From assembly GCA_018666295.1 (NCBI GenBank), contig JABIZW010000114.1, forward strand, positions 1 to 22,475: a DNA stretch of 22,475 nt. The letters are read 5' to 3'. Made by a program: the position numbers and the translations under genes. The notes beneath the pieces are model-generated. The model made no database searches and was not told where the DNA came from. It was given only the letters and a program-made list of their open reading frames with translations. Below are positions 6,545 to 13,519 of this stretch, piece after piece; position 1 is the stretch's first letter, and every line of letters begins with the position of its first letter. The stretch is from Halieaceae bacterium (lineage in GTDB: Bacteria > Pseudomonadota > Gammaproteobacteria > Pseudomonadales > Halieaceae).

Positions 6545-7147
6545 TCACTCTTGAAACGTTGTCGACGTCTCAGACTTATAGAGTGACTGCTTTGGCTTGG
6601 CGAAGACGCGCTGAATCATGGGCTCGAAAAATGACAATGCGTAAGTTTCAGCATCGGGATCAAACGCCGGCGCATCATACTGCTCGATAAACTCGATCGT
6701 CCGCTCATACAGCGCGTGATCCTTGTATTGCTCACGCATGTTCTTATCAAGACCCAGATACTCAAAGAAGTAATATCCTTGAAAAACCGCATGGTGCTTC
6801 ACCATCCAGTGATTTTCCTGGCTCACGTAAGGCTCTAATAACACCGCCGCAATATCTGCATGATTCGCTGGACCCAAGGTATCGCCGATGTCGTGAAGCA
6901 GTGCACAAACAACGTACTCTTCGTCTTTTCCGTCCTTGTGCGCGAGCGTGGCTGTCTGGAGACAGTGCGTCAAACGATCAACCGGAAAACCACCGCAATC
7001 ACCCTCCAGAAGTAAAAGATGGTCAATAATGCGCTGGTACAGTGTCTTTGCTGATTCCTGAACTTCGGCGCCTATGATCATCCAATCATCGGCTGTTCCG
7101 TCTTTCATGTGGTGAAATTTTGCTCGTGCTGGCACTGCCGTATTCAT
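6545..7147 (-). CDS. HD-domain protein, possible non-haem iron oxygenase (PhnZ-like)
   Basis: A 200-aa cytoplasmic protein with an HD fold: H61, HD dyad H85-D86 (ALLHDIGD), H96 (PANHADIA), H118/H119 (MVKHHAVFQGYYF) and D158 or D163 near the C-terminus. The H...HD...H...H...D set can bind two metals. It recalls the mixed-valent di-iron oxygenases PhnZ and TmpB (about 190 aa) more than large phosphohydrolases, and no nucleotide-hydrolase domain is attached. No phosphonate gene lies nearby, so the substrate is unknown. The ATG at 7147 has AGGAG about ten bases upstream. The PepSY gene follows after three bases. A plain HD phosphohydrolase remains an alternative. Confidence 0.75.
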   Translation of the reverse strand: MNTAVPARAKFHHMKDGTADDWMIIGAEVQESAKTLYQRIIDHLLLLEGDCGGFPVDRLTHCLQTATLAHKDGKDEEYVVCALLHDIGDTLGPANHADIAAVLLEPYVSQENHWMVKHHAVFQGYYFFEYLGLDKNMREQYKDHALYERTIEFIEQYDAPAFDPDAETYALSFFEPMIQRVFAKPKQSLYKSETSTTFQE

Positions 7148-7271
7148 TTTTTATTCTCCTCGCTGGCGCCAAAAACGGTTAACGCCCTTTATTTTACTCT
7201 ACACCCACAGGTTAGCGTGGCTTAATGTCCTCGCGCTACCAGTCTCTGTGTGACTCGCATACCGACAATCT

Positions 7272-8027
7272 TTAGGCGGCCACCGATCGACCAATCATTT
7301 GATCGCCCTCAAGCGACCTCAATGCCTCGCGGTATTTGACTGGTGGTTTGAAACCCAACTCCGCTCGCACACTTTCGAGAGACTCGTGCAGACGATCTTC
7401 CCAGCACGTGAACAGCATCCAGTCAGCCGCCTCACCGATTTGTCGACCCTCGCCGACGAGCTCTTTCAAGTTCAGCCCGGGCTGCTCCTTTTGACCTTTT
7501 GTGCGGCCCATGAAAATGATGAAGTCGATGCCGCGAGAAGGCACCTGTGTAGTCATAAATGACAGCAAACACAGCTCACCTAAGGTGTCTCTTCCGTAAC
7601 CCGTCATCACGTGCTGCAAGTCATGGATATCCCTCAAGCGGTCTCCTAACCAGCGCGGCTTCTCTCCAATTTTTTCGAAACGAGGCGCCTCATGGCTGGA
7701 CGCGATCAGACCGTCAGCGGACAGACCTTCAGCATGGACAAAGTCATAATAGGCCCTCCCGATACTGCCTTCGGGGAGCGCCGCCAGCGCCTCTCGATCA
7801 TTCAAGGCCTTGACGATGTTAGGCTGTTTCTCTAGCAATATTTGCCCGCGCTCATCACTACTCATGCGGCGAAGTGCTCTGCTCAAAGAGTCGCCACGAA
7901 GTGCTTCGAGGACCTTGAATACCTGACTCGTATCATCGGGGTCGCGCAGCAGCCGGGAAATCGCGAGCCCAGCTTGTATGGGCTTGATCCGATTTTGCTC
8001 GTACCAATGTCTTAACGAATTCAGCAT
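7272..8027 (-). CDS. COQ4-family ubiquinone biosynthesis protein
   Basis: A 251-aa protein with the COQ4 metal-binding signature HDLQHVMTGYGRDTLGE (HDxxH followed by Glu after eleven residues) at about 134-150. In eukaryotes COQ4 organises the ubiquinone-synthesis complex and is needed for oxidative decarboxylation at ring C1. Bacterial homologues are known, but most gammaproteobacteria use UbiD and UbiH-type enzymes, so a COQ4 relative here is notable. No other ubi genes are nearby. ATG at 8027 is used; a TTG seven codons upstream (8048) is possible, and neither has a strong ribosome-binding site. It lies 49 bp downstream of the SGNH gene and could be read through from it. Nothing recognisable lies in the 124 bp after its stop. 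Confidence 0.87.
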   Translation of the reverse strand: MLNSLRHWYEQNRIKPIQAGLAISRLLRDPDDTSQVFKVLEALRGDSLSRALRRMSSDERGQILLEKQPNIVKALNDREALAALPEGSIGRAYYDFVHAEGLSADGLIASSHEAPRFEKIGEKPRWLGDRLRDIHDLQHVMTGYGRDTLGELCLLSFMTTQVPSRGIDFIIFMGRTKGQKEQPGLNLKELVGEGRQIGEAADWMLFTCWEDRLHESLESVRAELGFKPPVKYREALRSLEGDQMIGRSVAA

Positions 8028-8076
8028 AGCGTATTCCCAAACGTGCAAATGTCAGCAGTATGCTAACAAAATCGAA

Positions 8077-8883
8077 TCACATATCCCTAGTGCGAAAATC
8101 AGCAACCGTTTCCTTCGCAATCCGCTGCAGGTATGTAACCTCTTCTGCGCTGACTCTTCCAAAATAATCGTAGTCCAGCCTACCCACCGTATCACCGTAC
8201 AGTGTAAAAAACGTGACATAGGCGCCGAGAAACGTCCCGTGAAGGTTTGGGTGTGTACCGTCAAACTCCATGTGAAGCGAAAAATCAGGACGCTCTTTAT
8301 AGGATCGTTCGAATGCCAAGCCCACAGGTATTACCTCGGCCTTGGCTTCCCTGCCCGCGTACCTATAGGTGTCGCTAATACGATTGATCATTCCCGGTTT
8401 GGCTCGTCGATGGGGCGATACGTAAGCGTGGGTCATGTACAGGAATGGCCTTCCACCGACAGCCCGCACTTTTTCAGCGTAGTTCACCGCCGTGTCGACA
8501 AAGATCTTCCGAGTGCCAGCCGTTAAGGGCTCGAAACTACCGCCCTGGAAAATGACCGCTTGAAAAGGCCGATCAACGCCGATTTGGCCAGGCTTTAATA
8601 GCCAATCTATGTTGTGATGACTCAATCGGGCACCACCGATCGTTGAGGACTTATAAGCGAGACGCCGTGACTCAGTATCAGGATAACGCTCCGCAACAAG
8701 GCGTTTCACGTGATTGTGGAGGCTGTCGTTGTAGTACAAGTAGCTATTACCGACAAACAACACACGGTTTAGCGAAGTCGTCTGTCCCAGCGCGCCGGCT
8801 ATGAACACTAAGGCAGCCAATCCTGTCAAAAACACCAGCAACCGTTTGAATGCAGGGGCCCGGTTGATCATCTTGGGCAACAT
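8077..8883 (-). CDS. Membrane-anchored or secreted SGNH/GDSL-like hydrolase (DUF4886-like)
   Basis: A 268-aa protein. An N-terminal hydrophobic segment (about 14-33) acts as a signal peptide or anchor. The block I motif LFVGNSYLYYND gives the nucleophile Ser47, and block V DGTHPNLHG gives Asp208 and His211. This is an SGNH-type Ser-His-Asp esterase/acetylhydrolase plan, most like the DUF4886 group. The start at 8883 overlaps the stop of the DASS transporter gene by one base (TGATG), so it is probably translated by coupling. An in-frame ATG at 8871 is an alternative, and the longer open frame into the transporter is not real. The likely role is removing an ester or acyl group in the periplasm from the compound handled by this locus. 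The substrate is unknown. Confidence 0.8.
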   Translation of the reverse strand: MLPKMINRAPAFKRLLVFLTGLAALVFIAGALGQTTSLNRVLFVGNSYLYYNDSLHNHVKRLVAERYPDTESRRLAYKSSTIGGARLSHHNIDWLLKPGQIGVDRPFQAVIFQGGSFEPLTAGTRKIFVDTAVNYAEKVRAVGGRPFLYMTHAYVSPHRRAKPGMINRISDTYRYAGREAKAEVIPVGLAFERSYKERPDFSLHMEFDGTHPNLHGTFLGAYVTFFTLYGDTVGRLDYDYFGRVSAEEVTYLQRIAKETVADFRTRDM

Positions 8884-10349
8884 CAAAATACCAACGGTAC
8901 CGCGATGGTCGCAAGAATCGTCAGCGCAACGAGGGCGATGAGATTCATCAGAAAACCGGCCCTCACCATTTCGGGAATGGTTAAAACACCCGACGAAAAC
9001 ACGATGGCGTTTGGAGGCGTCGCTACCGGCAGCATAAACGCGCAGCTGGCCGCGAGCGTAACCGGAACACATAACACCAACGGCTCAATGCCCGACTGCG
9101 CGGCAATTGCGGCAATGACTGGCAGAAAAGTGGCTGCAGTGGCTAAATTACTGGTGAGTTCGGTAAGGAAGACCACCAACCCCGCGGCAGCAACGATCAG
9201 GACTAAAACGCCAAGACTGGCGACCGGTAAGAGTGACTCCCCTAACCAAACTGCTAAACCCGAGCCTGACACCTGAGCGGCGAGTGCGAGGCCACCACCA
9301 AATAAAATAAGCACACCCCAAGGAAGCCGCGAGACATCTTCCCAAACCATGAGTCGCTGCCCCGACCCATCACCTGCGGGAATCACGAAGAGTAAAAGTG
9401 CTGCAGCCATCACGATTCCCGCATCACTGACGCCTTCAAGGCCCGAGAAATCGTTTAACCATGAGCGGGTCATCCATAAAAACACCACGGCGAGAAATAA
9501 AAGACCAACACGACGTTCCGAGGCGTGCATCACACCGAGTTGCCGTCGCATGTCAGTAATAACGTCGCCGGCCTCTTTACTCTCCGCAATATCCACCGTA
9601 AACGCGATTCGAGTAAGCACGACCCATCCCAGCGGCAATAAAACCAGTGCCAAGGGTAAGCCGATTAACATCCAGTCCATAAAGGCAATTTGCAGTCCAT
9701 AGGTCTCTTCAATAAAGCCCGCAAGCAGCACGTTGGGTGGGGTCCCGATGATCGTGGCCATACCGCCAATAGTTGTGGCGTAGGCGAGTGATAAAAGCAG
9801 TGCCACTTGGAAAGTCCTTTTACTCTCTGAACTGGCGCCCGACGCTTTTTCAGCAACCATCGCCGCAACTGAAGCCGCTATGGGGAGCAGCATCATGGCC
9901 GTTGAGGTATTGGTCATCCACATGGACAAGAGCGACGCTGCGATCATAAACCCGAGAATAAGCTTCCGACCATCGGTGCCTGTTCGCGACAATACCGTCA
10001 GCGCTATGCGCCGATGCAACGACCACTTCTCTACCGCAAGTGCCAGCATAAAGGCACCCAAAAATAGAAAAATTGTTGGATGCGCGTAGCTTTGTGCGAC
10101 CGCCTTAACCGGCGTCACCTGCAAAACCGGAAACAAAATCAGTGGGATAAATGCCGTAGCCGCCACAGGGACGGCTTCAGTAGACCACCACACGGCCATC
10201 CAAAGCCCCACGGCCGCCACGAGCCACGCATCCACTGGCATCGTCTGTTGTGATTGCCCTGCGAGGAGCATCGCAACAAACAAAATAGGCCCTACCCAGA
10301 GCCCCAAAGTCTTAGCCAAAGACTGGTTTGAAGTGTGTGCTACTTGCAT
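8883..10349 (-). CDS. DASS/SLC13-family sodium:dicarboxylate (anion) symporter
   Basis: A 488-aa multi-spanning membrane protein (full length). Both halves of the inverted-repeat fold show the substrate and Na+ site motifs in SNT-like form: MTNTSTAMMLLP (145-156) and TSNLATAATFLP (399-410). Each is followed by a conserved IGTPPN (201-206) or ATPPNAIVF (443-451) loop. VcINDY and mammalian NaDC/NaCT of this family import succinate, citrate, sulfate or N-acetyl-aspartate with Na+. It lies 81 bp downstream of the TonB-dependent receptor, behind a GNRA hairpin, and overlaps the SGNH gene by one base. In this locus it is the only visible inner-membrane importer. Its substrate cannot be read from sequence. 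Confidence 0.9.
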   Translation of the reverse strand: MQVAHTSNQSLAKTLGLWVGPILFVAMLLAGQSQQTMPVDAWLVAAVGLWMAVWWSTEAVPVAATAFIPLILFPVLQVTPVKAVAQSYAHPTIFLFLGAFMLALAVEKWSLHRRIALTVLSRTGTDGRKLILGFMIAASLLSMWMTNTSTAMMLLPIAASVAAMVAEKASGASSESKRTFQVALLLSLAYATTIGGMATIIGTPPNVLLAGFIEETYGLQIAFMDWMLIGLPLALVLLPLGWVVLTRIAFTVDIAESKEAGDVITDMRRQLGVMHASERRVGLLFLAVVFLWMTRSWLNDFSGLEGVSDAGIVMAAALLLFVIPAGDGSGQRLMVWEDVSRLPWGVLILFGGGLALAAQVSGSGLAVWLGESLLPVASLGVLVLIVAAAGLVVFLTELTSNLATAATFLPVIAAIAAQSGIEPLVLCVPVTLAASCAFMLPVATPPNAIVFSSGVLTIPEMVRAGFLMNLIALVALTILATIAVPLVF

Positions 10350-10371
10350 TTATGTATCCCAAGAGACTAGA

Positions 10372-10391
10372 AGGCCCCCTTGCGGAGGCCT
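10372..10391 (-). promoter_or_regulatory. Stable GNRA hairpin between receptor and transporter genes
   Basis: On the minus strand RNA, AGGCCUCC-GCAA-GGGGGCCU forms eight pairs (one G-U) closed by a GCAA tetraloop. It is followed by UUCUAGUCUCUU, not a clean U run. It sits 40 bases after the receptor stop and 22 bases before the transporter ATG. It may be a weak terminator, an attenuator, or a stabiliser that protects the receptor mRNA 3' end so that the receptor is made in excess of the transporter. Confidence 0.45.
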
Positions 10392-10430
10392 AAATCAGTA
10401 AGACGTGGCGTGTGCCTGCCCTTAAAAAAT

Positions 10431-13424
10431 TTAGAAGCTCATCCTAAGGTCAACGTACATGTAACGACCATAGTCAGAGTGAGCGTCAGCAAAATAACCG
10501 AAGTAACGGTCGGCTAAGGGCGCTCGCTCGTCAGTAAGATTCTTCACACCAAGACGCAACCGTGAACGGGCATCGCCCATGTCAAAGCGATAATCAAACG
10601 TTGCATCGTAAGTTTTCATCGATGGAATCACATAACGCGTTCCGTCGCTCAGCGTTAAGGCGCTTTGATAAAAGGAGCCGACTTGATAGCCCGAGAGCGA
10701 CGCACCAAAGTCACCACGTCGCCAGCGCAAACTGGCACGGTGCCGCTCCTCCTGATTACCATCGCGGCCGAGCAAGTCGGCAAAGCCATCAATAGGAATG
10801 TTCGCTGGTATGGCTCCACTGGCTTGGCTGGCTACCAACAGTGCGGCGTCACCTGATGCCTCCTGCTCAAACTTATCAAGGTATGATCCGTTGTACCTAA
10901 AGCTGAAGTTACCCGCTTGCGTGTCTACCTCGTAATAAACACCAATGTCATATCCCTCAAGGGTTCTCTTATCAAGGTTCGCGTAAGCGTCATCTACACG
11001 AATCGCCGTTCCACCAGGACAAATACCCGCTTCCGCAAATGCCGCAATTTGGTCGTCATCGGGCGCGTCTCGAACGACCGCTGGGTTAAAGGTCATTGAG
11101 CAGTCCGTCGTGCCGGCTTGTAAACGGTAGAACAGATCCAAGATCATGTGGTTCTCTTCACCGAAAAGGCCAATCGTGTCGTCCTTCTCAATACTCCAAA
11201 AGTCTGCTGTTACGGTAAGGCCCTCTATTGGCTCCAGTACAATACCGATAGACGTACTTTCACCCGTCTCAGACGTAAGCAACTCGCTGCCCTGTGCGGA
11301 ACGCTGAGTCGAGTTACGACAATTCAAATCGTAGGCCTCGCCCGTGACCTGATTGACATAATCACAGGTCCAATCGGTTCGGGTATTACTTCGAGCAACC
11401 AATCCTTCGTTAACAGTCACTAAGTTAGGTGCTCGAAACGTCTCGGACCACGATCCACGAATCAACAGTGGTTCAAAGGGTCGATAGCCAAACGCTGCTT
11501 TTCCAACAGAAATATTACCGTCGCCGACATCCGAGTAATTTTCGCTTCGAATTGCTAACTGGACGTTCAAATTTTCTAAAACAGGAATCTGTAATTCAGC
11601 AAATACCGATCTGACATTGCGTCCTCCAGCACTGTCAGGTGTGGGAGAGGAGTTAACAACATCACTGACGTAGGGGAAGGTGTTGCCCTGGTAGTCGGTG
11701 AAGACAATGGTACCGTCAAGACGCGGATCCCGATCATCAGAATACTCTTCTTTTCTCCACTCAAATCCAATTAAACCCGCTACTGATCCAGCACCCAACT
11801 CAAAGAGATCGTTGTTGGAAACCTTAAAGTCAAAGGTGGTGAGTTCAGTCTCAGATTTACGGTAAACGTCGACCAAAATACGATCGATATTCGAGCCCTC
11901 GCGGGTCGAGTCGAATGGATTAAATGCCGCAGAAGAAGAGTCATTCAAGGCTTCTTGAGCCAAATTATTGGAGATGCGATTATGAGTAATGTCGTCCTTT
12001 CCCGCCTTAGCGTAGGAAAAAGCAGTCTCCCAATCCCAATCACCTTGCGAGCCTCGAAGGCCCTGAAGAATTCGAAACATGTCGCCATTGTTGTCAACAA
12101 CACGAGGCACCTGACCAAAACGATAGTTATCAATAATTAAATCGAGGCCCTCAGCGGGAACACCGGCCATTGCCTCGTCAAGGTCCGGACCTGAGAGCCG
12201 CCCTGGACCACTACCCAGCGGGTTATATGGGTTGTCCGCACCCATAATCAGCTTCACCGAACTAAAGGGTGAAGATGCATGACGAATAAGATTCGTGTCA
12301 GACTCGTAGTAGGAAATCTCGGTAAAGCTTTCAACACCGTTTTCGAGCTCGTGTGTGATGTTGGCAAAAACGCTCATCCGATCGAGTTCCGACGCCAAAT
12401 CTCGCCCAAAGCCATTATTCCCGTTCAAGTCGTAGCGAGAGGTACCCTGACCGTCAACGGCACCACAATGGGTCGCACTAATTGCATATTGGCAACGTGA
12501 ATCGCCAACAGCATAGGTCTCAAACTCCCCCGCGGTGTCAGTGATGACACCGTTTAAACTGGTCGGCTCGCTCGACGTACGCACATCCATTTGGGGATAG
12601 AGACCGTTTGCCGAGTCGTTTCTGAAAGACGTGCTGCCGGCCCAAGGAGAATCCTCTGGAATTCTACTTCTGAAGTCGGAATCAGCCCACCGCGGATCGT
12701 CGTTAGAGCTCACCCGGTCGCGATGGTAATAGTTAAAGAAGACACCCACGTTCGTTCGACCGTCGTTAAAATCTTGCCCCCACTCGGCCGTGATGCTCTG
12801 ACGCGTACTGGGCGTATTGTCGAACTCTGAGTGACGAAAACTAATATTAAAGCCCTCAAAGTCGTCTTTTAGCACCGTATTCACAACGCCTGCGACTGCA
12901 TCGGCACCGTAAATCGCTGAAGCGCCGTCTCGAAGCACCTCAACGCGGTCGATGCCCCAAACCGGAAGGTGATTGGAGTTAGCGGTATTCACTGGAACAA
13001 AACTGCCACCCACCTCCTCAGTCTGATACGTCGCTGAATTAACCAGCCTGCGACCATTGAGTAAGACGAGCGTATTGCCCGTACCTAAATTTCGAAGGTT
13101 AAACGCACCCAAGTCACCGCGGCCCGAGTTTACGCCACCTGAAATATTCTCGGCCTCGTTAAAAAAGTTCTGCCCATTTTCCGGGATAAGTGCGAGCAGC
13201 TCATCACCAGAGTCGACGCCCATTGCTTCAATCGTCTCAGCGTCAAGAACACTTACGGCAAGGGCTTCGGAGATAGAAGCACCCTTAATCTGTGAGCCAA
13301 CGACAATGACTTCTTCGATCGCAAGATCACTGTCCTGCGCGATACTCGCCGCGGAGATGAGTGCGACCGCAACCGCAAGCGGAGCGCGAGCGCACTTTAA
13401 AAAACTGTGGGAAATATGAAACAT
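10431..13424 (-). CDS. TonB-dependent outer-membrane receptor
   Basis: A 997-aa protein. The signal peptide (1-29, cleavage after SIA) is followed by a TonB-box-like EEVIVVGS (about 37-44). The plug domain has FNLRNLGTGNTLVLLNGRR and RDGASAIYGADAVAGVVN, and a long 22-strand-type barrel ends in YMYVDLRMSF with the terminal Phe. Several Cys pairs in predicted surface loops (CQYAISATHC; the WTCDY to LNC segment; DCSMTF to GIC) suggest disulfide-stabilised loops. It imports a ligand across the outer membrane with TonB energy. Neighbours suggest a peptide-like or N-acylated compound rather than a siderophore, and no FpvA/FecA-type signalling domain is present. The ATG has AAGGAGT nine bases upstream. 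A promoter is visible just upstream at 13485-13513, so it may be expressed separately from the peptidase gene before it. Confidence 0.93.
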   Translation of the reverse strand: MFHISHSFLKCARAPLAVAVALISAASIAQDSDLAIEEVIVVGSQIKGASISEALAVSVLDAETIEAMGVDSGDELLALIPENGQNFFNEAENISGGVNSGRGDLGAFNLRNLGTGNTLVLLNGRRLVNSATYQTEEVGGSFVPVNTANSNHLPVWGIDRVEVLRDGASAIYGADAVAGVVNTVLKDDFEGFNISFRHSEFDNTPSTRQSITAEWGQDFNDGRTNVGVFFNYYHRDRVSSNDDPRWADSDFRSRIPEDSPWAGSTSFRNDSANGLYPQMDVRTSSEPTSLNGVITDTAGEFETYAVGDSRCQYAISATHCGAVDGQGTSRYDLNGNNGFGRDLASELDRMSVFANITHELENGVESFTEISYYESDTNLIRHASSPFSSVKLIMGADNPYNPLGSGPGRLSGPDLDEAMAGVPAEGLDLIIDNYRFGQVPRVVDNNGDMFRILQGLRGSQGDWDWETAFSYAKAGKDDITHNRISNNLAQEALNDSSSAAFNPFDSTREGSNIDRILVDVYRKSETELTTFDFKVSNNDLFELGAGSVAGLIGFEWRKEEYSDDRDPRLDGTIVFTDYQGNTFPYVSDVVNSSPTPDSAGGRNVRSVFAELQIPVLENLNVQLAIRSENYSDVGDGNISVGKAAFGYRPFEPLLIRGSWSETFRAPNLVTVNEGLVARSNTRTDWTCDYVNQVTGEAYDLNCRNSTQRSAQGSELLTSETGESTSIGIVLEPIEGLTVTADFWSIEKDDTIGLFGEENHMILDLFYRLQAGTTDCSMTFNPAVVRDAPDDDQIAAFAEAGICPGGTAIRVDDAYANLDKRTLEGYDIGVYYEVDTQAGNFSFRYNGSYLDKFEQEASGDAALLVASQASGAIPANIPIDGFADLLGRDGNQEERHRASLRWRRGDFGASLSGYQVGSFYQSALTLSDGTRYVIPSMKTYDATFDYRFDMGDARSRLRLGVKNLTDERAPLADRYFGYFADAHSDYGRYMYVDLRMSF

Positions 13425-13484
13425 GACTGACTCCTTCTAGTTCTAAGTGTGTGAAAAAACACCTAAGATTTTATTGTTCTACTG

Positions 13485-13513
13485 AAGATAGTAGTAAGGC
13501 CGAGCGCTTGCAA
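13485..13513 (-). promoter_or_regulatory. Putative sigma70 promoter of the TonB-dependent receptor gene
   Basis: Reading the minus strand: TTGCAA (13513-13508), 17-bp spacer, TATCTT (13490-13485), about 60 bases ahead of the receptor ATG and immediately after the stop of the peptidase/deacylase gene. Spacing is ideal and both hexamers match at four positions. Confidence 0.5.
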
Positions 13514-13519
13514 ATAACT

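Noticed and set aside
7978..8526. 182-aa forward open frame opposite the SGNH and COQ4 genes
   Set aside because: No family-like motif, no ribosome-binding site, and antisense to two genes with clear catalytic motifs.
8884..9072. Longer start for the SGNH-type hydrolase
   Set aside because: The extension lies within the transporter coding sequence in another frame. The TGATG overlap at 8881-8885 gives a natural coupled start.
10372..10391. Hairpin considered as a riboswitch
   Set aside because: Only a simple stem-loop is visible; no conserved multi-helix core or ligand-binding motif could be seen.
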